Positions 11,897-23,717 are shown, counted from the stretch's first letter. The stretch is 64,000 bases of DNA from Stomorhina lunata (GCA_933228675.1 OW121743.1:92381998-92445997), one strand, 5' to 3'. Notes: generated by a model not told the origin, from the sequence alone. Numbers and translations: made by a program.

Positions 11897-13755
11897 TGTT
11901 TTGGAAATAGATAATAGTATGTGGTTTTCGAATGAAAAAATAAACTTTCAATCATTGAACCTTTGACTTATCATTTTATATCGGAACTAATGCAATTTAA
12001 TATTGAATTTATGATGGTGCCACTAATATTTAAGGTTATCTTTATCCGATGATAAACAAACAAAATCGGCTTTTACGAAACTCGTAATGAAGCTAATTCG
12101 GCCTTCATCGAATTCAGTCAATTATCGAAGTGCACTGGCTTTACTCGTATCTTAAAAAATCGGATTGAGCTTATAAATTGATTTTTGTTTATTTGACCCA
12201 TTTCGGAGATCGACGTCGGTTTTTGTAATGGACTCTTGGAGTCAAGTGCAAGGTGCTTAGTATAAATTTGAGAAATTTTCTTTTTCAAACAGTGGCTTAA
12301 GTCATCTACTGTCATTATACGTACTGCCGGGTTCGATTTACTTTAAACCTTCAACTTATACACACACATAGTATTTCAACTTACATATACCAATAAGCAT
12401 TAACACTTATACGACACGAAGCACGCAAACCCTAATAACTGGAAAGATAATAAAAACCAAAAAGCAAAAACTAAAACTAAATATAAAATCATACATTAAA
12501 CTGTCAACAATAATTGAGCACTTACAAACACAACAACTTACGATGATATGTAAGTGCTATCTTAGATTATTATGAAGAAAATTATGTAGATGACAATTAG
12601 AACCATACACTTAGATACACACGTACAAACTTTAAGCTTTTAATATCAAATAAAAGATTTTAAAAACTAATTTTTCGAATTTTCATTCCTGCTTTTTAAA
12701 TTATCCCTTCCTGATAAAAAAAAAATCTGTATTTTTTAATGGAAATCTTCCTTTAAATCTTTTTGTTGTATATAAAAATTACATGGCTAAAAGCAAATAA
12801 AGTGTTTTTTTAGTAATTATGAAAAAAAGATTTGGGCATTTGCATTTTCTACATGTTACATGTATTATTATTATTTGTTAACGCGTTAGTCGTATGCAAA
12901 ATTGTAACCAAAAAAGGGTGGTTGCAATTATTTGTTGCATTTCCTTGTTTGTAAAAACACAAAAAAAAACAAAAATAGTAACAAAAAAAAAGTGGAGCAA
13001 TTTTCGTGCAATAACCTTTCTTTCTGTTTTCAGTGAATACTAAATATTTATTTTGTTTTTGTATGAAAAAATAAAATTCTGTAAGTTTTGTCTCCACATT
13101 CTCTCGTTTATATTTTTGTGACATTTTTTTGTCATTGTTACTAAAATCGCAAACAATTCTCTTTGTTTAAAAATGATTTTATATTCCTTTTTAACGCCAA
13201 CAGTATTAGACAGACAACACCTTTTAACTAGTAGATTTTTTCTAGCAATTTGTATCTTTAAACTATGAATCCTAGAATGGATGTATATGTATATAGCAAC
13301 TTTTTGTTCTATAACTACAAATAATGATTATACATATAGTCATTCATTCAGTCATCAAGATTTTTCATTTTCTTGGTTCTAAACATATGTATGTATGTAT
13401 GTATGTAGTAAACCTTAACATGTATTCTAACTAGAAGCTAGAATGTCTCTGTATTTGCTTTTGTCTGTCTGTCTATTTTTGTGTGACTATTTTCTATTCT
13501 TAACTTTCGTCTAGTCATAAATCATTTGGTTATTTGTCTCTTTATTGCCTTAGATTGTTTTAAATCCATTCATGCCATCGCCTTTTTAGAAAATTTCTTT
13601 GTGTCTTTAGTAGAGAATACGAGCAAGTGAAAGAAAGATTTATTACAATTTGCTTTTTCAAAAATGTTAGGGGGAAGTAAAGCCAATAAAATGAATTTTA
13701 TAACTAGAATTTTGCCAACAGTTCGATTTTAAAACAAAATGAAATGACTTTTCTT
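11897..13755. other. Non-coding intronic stretch
   Basis: AT-rich, with poly-A/T runs and a (GTAT)n run near 13388-13406. Frames such as 12849-13124 minus lack any recognisable motif. Nothing else was seen. Confidence 0.4.
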
Positions 13756-14010
13756 AAAGAAAAAAATGTACCAAAAAGTTTTCTGTAAACAAAAAAAATT
13801 AGTTTTGAAATATTTCGTACAGAAAAATCACAAACTTTACAACAGAAAAATTCACATTAAAAAACCGCAGTATAAAGTTCTTTTTGAAAAACTTAAACAA
13901 TTAAAGCTTGCTATAGAAAAATTTCATTCTAAAAAGTTTTCTATTGAAAAAAATATTCATATCAAAAAAAATTATACCTTAAAAGATTTCCATAGAAAAT
14001 TTTAAATTCA
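13756..14010. repeat. Degenerate satellite edge
   Basis: Strongly diverged A/T units with recognisable TATAGAAAAATTT and GAAAAATTT pieces precede the ribozyme-bearing island. The open frame at 13766-14005 is low-complexity repeat translation. Confidence 0.6.
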
Positions 14011-14270
14011 TAATCTTAGCTTATAATATTTGTTTACAAACATAATTCGTTTTCGATCTGTCCAAAAGAACGGATACTCCTTCTGAAGATGATGACTTAA
14101 CCAACTATCGAAACACGTCGAGGAATTGGCTATCCCCATAAACATTTTTTGGCTTTTATCAATAAATTGTCTACAACAAATTAAACGTAATAGACTGGGG
14201 ATAAGTGCGAATAACTTATATTTGAATAAATGTTTACTATCCCGACAATTTTGTATATATATTTTTTTAA
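14011..14270 (+). mobile_element. Hammerhead-bearing retroelement remnant, copy 3
   Basis: Same island as 11036-11400 but on the plus strand and more diverged. It contains GAAAACGAATTATG-like sequence, the hammerhead region (14078-14124), CATTTTTTGGCTTTTATC, and AAGTGCGAATA next to the satellite edge, corresponding to TATTGCACTT in copy 1. Satellite C starts just to its right. Confidence 0.6.
14078..14124 (+). ncRNA. Degenerate hammerhead ribozyme motif
   Basis: Stem I TCCTT/GAGGA pairs with one G-U wobble, the core reads CTGAAGA (the variable position 7 is A), GAAA is at 14110-14113 and GTC at 14117-14119. One extra T separates the core from stem II, and stem II is weakened (GATGA against CTATC). 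These changes probably reduce or abolish cleavage. Confidence 0.6.
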
Positions 14271-17165
14271 ATTTCACAATAAAAAGTATTCCGTAGAAAA
14301 TTTCTTATTGAATAATTTTCTGTATAAAAATATCAAACTGAAAAATTCATATAGACAATTTTATATAGAAAATTACTTTAAAAATTTAATTGAAAAAATT
14401 TTCTATAAAAAAATCTTTAATTACAAAATGATTATAGAAAAAACTTCTAATTAAAAATGTTTTTATAGATAAAATTTCTATAGAAAAAATTTTTCTATGG
14501 AAAAATTTTTTTATAGAAAAAATATTTTAACGAAAATTTTTCTATAGAAAAAATTTTTTAACGAAAATTTTTCTATAGAAAAAATTTTATAACGAAAATT
14601 TTTCTATAGAAAAATTTTTTCAACGAAAATTTTTCTATAGAAAAAATTATTTAACGAAAATTTTTCTATAGAAAAAATTTTTTAACGAAAATTTGTCTAT
14701 AGAAAAAATTTTTTAACGAACATTTTTCTGTAGAAAAAATTTTTTTAACGAACATTTTTTCTATAGAAAAAATTTTTTAACGAACATTTTTTCTATAGAA
14801 AAAATTTTTTAACGAAAATTTTTTCTATAGAAAAAATTTTTTAATGAAAATTTTTTAACGAAAATTTTTCTATAGAAAAAATTTTTTAACGAAAATTTTT
14901 CTATAGAAAAAATTTTTTAACGAAAATTTTTCTATAGAAAAAATTTTTTAACGAAAATTTTTCTATAGAAAAAATTTTTTAACGAAAATTTTTCTATAGA
15001 AAACATTTTTTAACGAAAATTTTTCTATAGAAAAAATTTTTTAACGAACATTTTTTCTATAGAAAAAATTTTTTAACGAACATTTTTTCTATAGAAAAAA
15101 TTTTTTAACGAAAATTTTTTCTATAGAAAACATTTTTTAACGAAAATTTTTTAACGAAAATTTTTCTATAGAAAAAATTTTTTAACGAAAATTTTTCTAT
15201 AGAAAAAATTTTTTAACGAAAATTTTTCTATAGAAAACATTTTTTAACGAAAATTTTTCTATAGAAAAAATTTTTAACGAAAATTTTTCTATAGAAAAAA
15301 TTTTTTAACGAAAATTTTTCTATAGAAAAAATTTTTAAAGAAAATTTTTCTATAGAAAAAATTTTGTAATGAAAATTTTTCTATAGAAAAAATTTTTTAA
15401 CGAAAATTTTTCTATAGAAAAAATTTTTTAACGAAAATTTTTCTATAGAAAAAATTTTTTAACGAAAATTTTTCTATAGAAAAAATTTTTTAACGAAAAA
15501 TTTTCTATAGAAAAAATTTTTTTGTATCTATAGAAAATTTTTCTATAACAAAATTATAAAACGAAAATTTTTCTATAGAAAAAATTTTATAAGGAAAATG
15601 ATTCTATAGAAAAATTTTATAACAAAAATTTTTCTATACAAAAATTTTATAACAAAAATTTTTCTATAAGAAAAATTTTATAACAAAAATTTTTCTATAG
15701 AAAACATTTTACTATGAAAATTTTTTTATAGAAAAAATTTTATAACGAAAATATTTCTATAGAAAAAATTTTATAAAGAAAATTTTTCTATAGGAAAAAT
15801 TTTATAAGGAAAACTTTTCTTTAGAAAAAATTTTATGACGAAAATTTTTCTTTAGAAACAATTTTATATTAAAAAATTTTCAATTGAAAAATTTTTATAA
15901 CGAAAATTTTTCTATAGAAAAAATGTTTTAACTAAAATATTATATTTATATAGAAAAAAAATTATAAGAAAAATTTTCTATAGAAAAAATTTTATAATGA
16001 ACATTTTTCTTTAGAAAAAATTTTTTAACGAAAATTTTTCTATAGAAAAAATTTTTTATCAAAAATTTTTCTATAGAAAACATTTAACTATGAAAATTTT
16101 TTTACAGAAAAAAATTTATCACGAAAATATTTCTATAGAACAATTTTTTTAATGAAAATTTTTCTATAGAAAAAATTTTATAACGAAAATGTTTCTATAG
16201 AAAAAATTTTATAAAGAAGATTTTTCTATAGGAAAAACTTTTCTTTAGAAAAAATTTTATCACGAAAATTTTTCTTTAGAAACAATTTTATATTAAAAAA
16301 TTTTCAATAGAAAAATTTTTATAATTTTTCTATAGAAAAAATGTTTTAACTAAAATATTTCTATAGAAAAAATTTTATAACGAAAATTTTTCTATAGAAA
16401 AAATTATATAATGAAAATTTTTCTATAGAAAAAATTTTTTAACGAAAATATTTATATAGAAAAAAATTTATAAGAAAAGTTTTCTATAGAAAAAATTTTA
16501 TAAGGGACATTTTTCTTTAGAAAAAATTTTTTAACGAAAATTTTTCTATAGGAAAAATTTTATAACATAAATTTTTCTTTAGAAAATAATTTTATAACGA
16601 ACATTTTTCTAAATTTAATTCTTAAAACTTTATAAGAAAACAATTTTTTAAATTTTATAAGAATGTTCTTTTTGAAAAATTGTACATTCAAATTTTTTTT
16701 TTTTAATTTCTGGTGAAAAGTCTTCTATAAAAAATTGCCTGTAGAAAAATTTTTATTGAAGACGTTTTCTGTTAAAATTTTTTTTACAGAAAAATTTATG
16801 TTCAAAAATCTTTTATAAAAATATTCTATTGAAATTTTTAATAAATAAAAATTTCAATGTGAAAATCTTTCTATTTAAAAGGTTTCTATAAAAAAAATTC
16901 TGTAGAAAATTTATTTTTTTGAAATTATATAAAAAATTCCTATTGAAATATTTTTATTTAAAAAATTTCTATATAAAAATTTAGATCTATTAAGTTTTCT
17001 ACAAAAAAAATTTAATCAGAATTTTCTAGAAAAATTTATGTTCAAAACTTTTGTATAAAAAAATTTTTGTTGAAACATTTATATTTTAAAATTTTCTCTA
17101 AAAAAATTTAAAGTTTAATGTTTTCTACAGAAAAATTTCTATAACATTTTTTTTCCAACAAAAGT
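14271..17165. repeat. Satellite array C, 31-bp unit (AACGAAAA spacer)
   Basis: Units read TTTTTCTATAGAAAAAA then TTTTTTAACGAAAA, 31 bp in the regular block 14520-15520. From 15530 to 16600 the spacer changes to TTTTATAACGAAAA with many variants, and 16620-17165 is strongly degenerate. Blocks of several units are duplicated: a segment around 15700-15890 recurs around 16075-16320, about 420 bp away. Confidence 0.95.
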
Positions 17166-17846
17166 TAGTTAAAAGCCATTTAAATTCATTAGACTACTTC
17201 CCCAAACTGAATATATTTGTTTAGCACTTTAACCTTTTTCCCACATGCTCGACACCTGTGCCCGTTGAAAATCTATTCCGTTTTTTGAAGTAAGTGAAAA
17301 CAATTTACAAAATTGTTTAAACTTTATTGAATTTCAATTTTATTCGCTATTCGTTTTTTTATTGTAGCGAAAGATAAATGAAGAAAGTTTTAGTGGAAAT
17401 TGATTTTCATTGAACAGGAATTTCTTATTGAATTCGTTTATTATTCATAAAAAGGGAAATGGAAGAGAAAAGTTAGTGAACTGTTTTTGAATAATGGAAA
17501 TTTCAATTTTTAATTAATCATAAGAAAGTAATATTTAATTTGAAAAGTTTAAAAATAACAATTTAATTCAAAAACAATTTTGTTAATGATTTTTTTTTTG
17601 TAAAAAAAAGATTTTTCTTTGAAAAATTTTAGATTAAAAATTTTTCCATAGGAAACAATAGAATAGGAGAATGAATACTTTTCTATAGAAAATTTCTTAA
17701 AAATTAACTAAATTTTAAAATAAAATGGAATGCACGAAGCTGACTACTTTTGGGTTATAAAGTGACAATTAACTACATGTCTTTCTACTTAGAGACACTA
17801 AAGTAATGAATGTTATTTTAAATAATAATTTGCATGCTAGGAAATA
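17166..17846. other. Intronic stretch near exon 1, nothing recognised
   Basis: AT-rich sequence with a few satellite-like pieces near 17600-17700. No exon or RNA was recognised. Confidence 0.4.
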
Positions 17847-17868
17847 ATAATAATAATAATAATAATAT
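17847..17868. repeat. (TAA)n microsatellite
   Basis: About seven TAA repeats directly downstream of the splice donor of the first coding exon, within the intron. Confidence 0.9.
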
Positions 17869-17882
17869 AAGCAACTACTTAC

Positions 17883-18709
17883 GCTCTAACTCTTGGCATT
17901 GGTGGATAAATGAATGAAGGACGATGAGTTCTCTTGATCGCTGGCAACACTGGATAATTAGTCAACTGACTAGAATGATACATCAAAGCCAAATGGCCCG
18001 TCTGCCGTTCATCGCCCGTTAGCTGTTGATGCGACGATGTACCTGGCGACGGAGGACCAGAACCATCACCATCCCCACCACCGCCTCCACCACAAACACC
18101 ACTCATTGAAGAGGCCACCGGCAAATTTGATTCGTCAATAGTCACACGATGCTGTGAACCCGAGTCCCGCATACGGGCAGTTGTTGACTTGGCCGGCGAC
18201 ACAGAGTCGTGTGATAATGCATCCGAGGATACCAAAAGATTTGGTGAAGGTGTCACAGTCGATGGTGGCGGTGGCGAAGAGGCAGGGCGTCTCAATAACG
18301 TTTCGTCACCACTGCCGCTAGCCGCGCGCATATGACGGGATTCTTGTAGCAAACTAGATGCTGTATAAGAAGCCGGTACAGTGGGTGTTGGAACTGGTAC
18401 GACACCGTGATTGTGTGTATGATGATTCTGATGATGTGGATGCTGGAATTGATGGGGTAAATGATAATGATGATGACTACTTAACTGATGACGAACTACG
18501 GGTTTTTGATTAGCTACAATGGCTTGTGCTGATGGCAACGATATCGGCTGCTGCTGCTGCGTCTGTTCATCCCTATAGGATATAGTGGTGGCAGCAGCAA
18601 ATGAAGATGTTGTTGTGGCGGCTAAAGGTGTATCACTAGTTGAAGCTGCCGAAGATGTTGATGGCAATGAATCCGTTATAGTACTGCAAGTTGAATTTGA
18701 ACGAGACAT
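17883..18709 (-). CDS. First coding exon of otopetrin-like protein, disordered N-terminus
   Basis: ATG at 18707-18709 in an AATACAATG context opens a frame of 275 codons plus two bases, ending at the splice donor AGAGC|GTAAGT (17882/17883). The frame itself would stop at the TAA inside the donor, a hallmark of an exon and not of a complete gene. The residues are Ser/Thr/Ala-rich at 1-45, have a Gln run near 50-54, a His-rich tract at about 78-102, a Pro run near 145-150, and a Gly run followed by DGDGSGPPSPGTSS near 207-226. This indicates a long disordered cytoplasmic N-terminus. GC content is clearly higher than the surroundings. It joins in phase to the membrane-segment exon at 7976-8093 to give ...MPRVRAGDALATLF. 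The otopetrin assignment rests on that second exon. Alternative: another insect multi-pass protein with the same topology. Confidence 0.8.
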
Positions 18710-19435
18710 TGTATTATTAAATGACTGAGTAAATAAATTTTAGCTAATTTACAAACTACTTTAGTAACTAAAAAAATTATTATTGTTTTTCACACTTCCC
18801 GAAATAAGAGAAAATTATTTTTGTATCTTTTATTTTAAAATATTTTACGTCCGTACATAATGATGAATGGCTTATAAATGATTTTAAGTTTGTCTGATTT
18901 GCTGCGATTTTATAATACTACAATAATTGTATTTTAGATTAATGTATAACAAAAAGAATGAGATTTGTCGCTTTCCTCTTTTTATAATTTTAAATTGAAT
19001 AATTGAATTAAAAATGAGCTTGTTGACCGTTTTAGTACCTATTACTACTTTGCAGCTGTTACTTACTTACTTAGTACATACTATGGTGTCAATGAGACAG
19101 ACAGACTCATCATTTAATTCTTTAGCATTTAGACATTCATTCATTCACTTTCTCATTCATTCATTCATTTTTGCCTTTATACTTTGTATCAAAGTGTCTG
19201 CTGCATATTTCGCAAATCTTTTGAAAAAGGGCAATAAAAGACTTTTTTTAATTAAAAGTATCCCAAAGGTATCGGGAATTCTATTTAGTATTAATAGAAT
19301 TATAAAAAAAGTTAATAAACTTAATACCGAGTAAAATTGCTTTAAAAAATGTTTTTAAGCTCTTATTTTTAACAAAATTTAAAAAAAATGTATACCCGGT
19401 TTTAAGATAAGCAAAACTTTTATACCAGAAATTTT
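18710..19435. other. Upstream of exon 1; possible 5'-UTR acceptor
   Basis: On the minus strand TTTATTTACTCAG (acceptor AG at 18725-18726) lies 15 bases before the start codon, so a spliced 5' leader is possible. The open frame at 19014-19334 plus has no recognisable motif and contains CATT microsatellite translation. No promoter could be assigned. Confidence 0.4.
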
Positions 19436-19596
19436 CTTTCTGAAATTTGTATACACAAAATTTTCTGAAAAAAATTATACCGAAGAAAAAAAATTAAGTT
19501 TTCCATAAAAATGGAATTTTTCTATAGCAAAAGTTCTTTAAAAAAAATGTTCTATTAAAAAAAATTCTATAGAAAAATTTCAATTTTACACTTCTA
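19436..19596. repeat. Degenerate satellite units
   Basis: Contains TTTTTCTATAG and TCTATAGAAAAATTT pieces of the satellite superfamily in a diverged context. Confidence 0.6.
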
Positions 19597-19942
19597 AATC
19601 ATAAACGAAAAATATTAATATGACAACCTCATAAATCAATTTTTTCATACAAATTTCCTATTATACAGGTATGTGATGGAAAATGAACGTTTTCAAATCG
19701 ATCGATTTCAGATATATTTTTGAGATAATTTTCGGTTATTTTCCCAAAAAAAATCAAACCAAATGAAAGATAAAATATCAGTCAAAATGACTAAAGCCAA
19801 AATTTTCATTTTTTTGGGGGAAATAACGGAAAATTAGCTAAAAAAATATGTCTGAAATCGATTTGAAAACGAAAAATGTCCATCACATACCTGATAAAGA
19901 TTTTGAAATTTTATAATTCGTTTATGAATAAGGGGGTAAGTT
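19597..19942. mobile_element. Hairpin MITE (second copy of 7496-7588), interrupted
   Basis: Left part CTAAATCATAAACGAAAAAT and right part TTCGTTTATGAATAAGGGGG match the ends of the reverse complement of the element at 7496-7588. Internal sequence including ATATGACA and CATACAAA also matches. The copy is split by the insertion at 19666-19893. Confidence 0.65.
19666..19893. mobile_element. MITE with ~80-bp inverted repeats, ends CAGGTATGTGATGG
   Basis: The left end CAGGTATGTGATGGA and right end CATCACATACCTG are inverted. The match continues inward through TTTTCAAATCGAT and GATTTCAGA to TTATTTTCCC, about 80 bp each side with small indels. ATA on both sides is a candidate 3-bp target duplication. 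It interrupts the MITE at 19597-19942. Superfamily is not determined. Confidence 0.7.
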
Positions 19943-20517
19943 TTTTTACATATTTTTTTTCTATTGGAATACTAAACCAAAGATTTCTAAAAAATCTTAA
20001 AGTTTTCTATAAAAATATATATTTTTTTAAACAAAAATTTCTTTTCAAAAATTTTCTATTGAAAAAAATTTTTTCTTTTGAAATTTTTATCAATTTTAAG
20101 TTTTCTACAGAAAAATTTTAAATACAAAGTTTTTTTAAACAGGTTTATTAAAAATTTTGGGACATCAAACATTTTTGTCGAAATTTTATGTATAGAAATT
20201 TTATATTAAAAAATGATTTCTTTTTTATTACTATTAAAAAATATTCTATCGAAAATTTTAACTTAAATATTTTCTTTAGAAAATTTTCTTTTAAAAATTT
20301 TTTCAAAGAAAAAATTTCAAATTAAAAAATTTTTTATAAAAAAATTTTAAATATAAATTTTAGATATAGAAAAATTTAATGTAAACTTTTTCTATAGAAT
20401 ATTTTAAAATTTGTATTTCTTCTATAAAAAATCATACTAAAATATTTTCTATAGATAAAATTCTGTTACAAAATTGAATATACAAAGTTTCTATTTAAAA
20501 AAAAATTAACAAAATTA
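19943..20517. repeat. Degenerate satellite-derived region
   Basis: Diverged A/T units with TTTTCTATAGAA-type pieces, lacking regular period. Confidence 0.6.
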
Positions 20518-21192
20518 AAAAAAACAAGAAGTCAGAAAGTTCTAAAGTCGGTCAAGCCCAACCATACGATACCCTTCACCACTGAGGACAAAGGTGTTCT
20601 TTTTCTGGTGTAAATACAAATATTTGCTAAATTTTGCCATCATACAAACATTTTCTCAAAACTTATATATTTAAGCTGTTTCCGTCATTTGGACTTATAT
20701 GAGAGCAAGGGTCAAATGTGAACCGATTATCTCGAAATTTGGCAAATTGATTACAGTTGTTACATAAATTATGTTATAAACTTAAAATTCTCATTATCTT
20801 CAGATTTAAGAGCGTTTTAGTGATTTTTGCCTCATTAAGTGCGTTTTGACAGAAGAGTTTGTATGGGAGCTATGGTCAAATGTGGACGATTTCAACGAAA
20901 TTTGGTACAGTGATTTAAGTTTACATAAGCAGTATTTGTTTTAAATTTAATGAAAAATATTGATTTTTGTGCCCAAAATATCAATATCCGAGAAGTGGGA
21001 CCTATGGGAGGTACCATAAATAATGGACCGATTTTAATTCATCAAGTTATCTCTAGAATTGCGACCTGTTCTTTGATTACATCATTTACATGAGGGTCCA
21101 GTCGTCCAGACGGAGGGACGGGCAGACATCGCTAAATCGACTCAGAAAGTGATTCCAACCCTATTGGTATACTAAAAGATTTGTCTAAACAA
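20518..21192 (+). repeat. Dispersed repeat type B, 3'-truncated copy
   Basis: Begins AAAACAAGAAGTCAGAAAGT and GTCGGTCAAGCCCAACC, then ATACCCTTCACCACTGAGG. It contains GTATGGGAGCTATGGTCAAA and GACATCGCTAAATCGACTCA and ends after TATACTAAAAGAT without the terminal hairpin. No coding frame. Confidence 0.85.
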
Positions 21193-21835
21193 ATTTTTTA
21201 ATAAAAAATTAACTATAAAGAAGATTTTCTATATAAAAAAATTTGACAAATAGAGTAAGTGCTGGTAATGTGGTATAAGAACATTTCTCTTAAACTGACA
21301 ATATATATGTAAATTTCTTTAATAAACGTAATAGTTTGATGTTCTCGGAGAAAAAGAGTATAACGAACTCTTTCAATAAGAGGTCGGCACAAAAGAGAAC
21401 AGAACAAAAAATAGTCGGCAGAGTTGCCGTTTTTTATACTTTTAACTAAAACAGGTATTTTTTCAATGTGTAGTTCTGATATTTTAAAACGAAAAAGTTT
21501 TCTACTCCAGTTTGTTAATATATTTACTTAAAATGTAAAATTTTTCTATAGAAAATTTATTTATCAACAATTTTTCTATATAATATTTTTTTATGAAAAA
21601 TGTTTACATAGAAAATTTTTTCATGAACAATTTTTTTTAGAAAACTTTTCTACAGAAACAAATTTTTATAGAAAATTGTTCTATAGAAAAATTTTTTTTT
21701 GGAGAAAAATTTTCGATAGTTACATATTTTTTTTGAAAATTTTTACAGAATAGTATTTTAATCGAAATATTTTTTATAAAAAATAATTTTTATAGAACAA
21801 TTTTTGAAAGAAACATTGTTTTGAAAGAAATTAAG
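21193..21835. repeat. Degenerate satellite-like region
   Basis: Contains a unique island at 21240-21470 and scattered TTTTTCTATAGAAAATTT-type units at 21530-21830. Confidence 0.5.
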
Positions 21836-21990
21836 TTCGTCTAACTAAATCGATCATATGGTCATAAGTGAAATAGAAATGAGTGTTAACATAAAATCGT
21901 ATTTGTATTTCAGTATTCCTACCTATTCCTAGTTTTGTAAAAAAATAATTTATGATATGAACCTGAGCCCGACTCGAACTCACAACCTCC
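21836..21990 (-). mobile_element. Possible tRNA-derived SINE fragment
   Basis: On the minus strand GAGTTCGAGTC at 21971-21981 matches the RNA polymerase III B-box pattern of tRNA genes, preceded by AGGTTGT and followed by GGGCTCAGG. No A-box or cloverleaf is present upstream because satellite-like DNA begins at about 21991. A 5'-truncated tRNA-derived SINE is the simplest reading; a tRNA pseudogene fragment is the alternative. Confidence 0.4.
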
Positions 21991-22150
21991 TATAGAAAAA
22001 TATTTATATCAAAAATTTTTCTATAAAAAAATTTTTGTATCGAAAATATCTAAAAAATATTTTTTTTGTCTAAAAAATATAAAATTCTTTTATACTAGAA
22101 TATATTTCTGATTCGAAATATATTTTCAAAAAAAAATATTATTTCAAAAA
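21991..22150. repeat. Degenerate satellite units
   Basis: Short run of TATAGAAAAATATTT and AAAAATTTTTCTATA pieces. Confidence 0.5.
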
Positions 22151-22635
22151 ATGTTTACAAAAATTAAAGTGTTGTGGCAACAATGTTCAAACCATGTTTT
22201 TTTTGTTGCCATAAATTGGATTTTGATTTTGTTTTTGTATTTTCTTTAACAAAGCCCCACCAACCGACTTTGCTAACATTCAAATTCCAACTGAGTTCTT
22301 TAAATACTCATTTTCACGAGTTTAATTAATGATCGTTATATTAACGAAAATTACAAAATAATCATCGGCTTCTGGTGGTATGGGATGCATACGCCTGCTT
22401 TTAATATTGCAAGTTCTTCTGTTAGTCAGTTTAAAAAAATAACTTTTTTGGGATTAGAGCTAGTTTTTTAGATTAGTGTAAGTTTTTGTTTTAAAGGTGT
22501 ATTTTAAAGTTAATAAATGAAAGAGTAAAATATTTAGTAAGTACTAAATAAGGAAGGAATATATATAATAATTTTTTTTAAATATATCAATATCTACAGT
22601 TAACACAAATGCAATTATTGTGGTATACTTTGAGT
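22151..22635. other. Non-coding stretch, nothing recognised
   Basis: AT-rich sequence without recognisable frames or repeats up to the first CTCTAGAG. Confidence 0.4.
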
Positions 22636-22643
22636 CTCTAGAG

Positions 22644-22741
22644 CAATGTTGGGCAAAGTCTCTCCGATTTTGTATTTTGCTAACCCTAGGGGTAGCAAAA
22701 TACAAAATATGAGAGAATCAGAGATACTTTGCCCAACATTG
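22644..22741. mobile_element. 98-bp hAT-like MITE with 8-bp target duplication
   Basis: Ends CAATGTTGGGCAAAGT and ACTTTGCCCAACATTG are perfect 16-bp inverted repeats, followed by further pairing toward the centre. The 8-bp CTCTAGAG flanks it at 22636-22643 and 22742-22749. Eight-base duplications and CA-starting ends with a GGGCAAA motif fit the hAT superfamily. Confidence 0.8.
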
Positions 22742-22749
22742 CTCTAGAG

Positions 22750-23448
22750 CAGTGGTGTCAATTATGATTGTGTTGGTGAGATTACTCTTGACTCTTACAT
22801 TCCTAGCGGGAAAAATGTGCGGTTGCGAGGCCTTGAGATTTGTACTGCTAAAAAAATGCAGAAAAATACGAAGACAAGTATTTTTTATTTATCAATGCGG
22901 ATTTTGTTAAATAAAAAAAGATGAGGTTAATTTTATTTTTTAATGTAGAAATATCGTAGTCTTTACGATTATTAAATAAGTTTTACTTTACCGTTATTGT
23001 CTAAACGATAAATAAATATAATTTTAACTTTGCAATAGGCAAATAAAGTTAACATACATAAGTACATTGGTTCACAGCTAATTTTATGCAGAAAAAAGAT
23101 ATTTAATTTAAAAATATTTCTCCAGTTTTTACCTGAACATTTGGATAGTTTAAATACAAAAAGAAACAATTTTTTGCAAAAAGCCTACATTAAGAAATTT
23201 TCGAAAAGACGCACCTACTACATACAAGGGTTCCAGCTTATTTCAACCAGCCTTTTTATATTTATTGTATATTTATCGATAAAAATATATTATTTCAATT
23301 TAGAGGCCTCAAAACAGGCCTTGCGATATTTTCCGCTGAATAAGAGTATTTCTCAGTAAAAAATCATATTTTACGCTCGCAAAATAAAAGAGCGTAAGTG
23401 TACATGTGAGTTTGATTTGCACAATTGTGTATGACGCTGACATCCCTG
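22750..23448. mobile_element. ~700-bp hAT-like element sharing the CTCTAGAG site
   Basis: Starts CAGTGGTGTCA and ends TGACATCCCTG, imperfect inverted ends of 11 bp. CTCTAGAG lies at 22742-22749 on the left and 23449-23456 on the right. The frames inside (22972-23169 minus, 23141-23359 plus) are too short and unrecognised, so it is a non-autonomous derivative. Confidence 0.7.
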
Positions 23449-23456
23449 CTCTAGAG

Positions 23457-23717
23457 CAGTGTCCCGCAAAATAATACTATCGCATCTTGTGTTTGTGTTG
23501 GTTATTTTTGTAATTCTCTCTTTATCTAAGCACTGTATTCAAACAAACAAGTTGTTTTGCTAGTAAGACACTAACAACAAAACCTGTTTAGTTGAATGCT
23601 CATGAGAGAATGATTTATCTTAAGATAAACAATTGTTATCTTTTTCCTATCTGTGCGAGCAATATGTGTGAAAATGAAAGAGATAAATGCCCTCGGGCTA
23701 GCTTTTGCCGATCACAG
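23457..23717. mobile_element. ~260-bp hAT-like MITE sharing the CTCTAGAG site
   Basis: Starts CAGTGTCCCGCAAAA and ends TTTTGCCGATCACAG; 11 of the first 15 positions are complementary. CTCTAGAG flanks it at 23449-23456 and 23718-23725. Confidence 0.65.

Larger units (their letters stand above)
8094..17882 (-). other. ~9.8-kb intron of the minus-strand gene
   Basis: Inferred from the donor GTAAGT after 17883 and the acceptor TTTACAG before 8093, which are phase-compatible. It is filled by two satellite arrays (8890-11690 and 13756-17165), two ribozyme-bearing elements and a small hairpin. The stretch 8094-8889 holds only AT-rich DNA. Confidence 0.7.
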
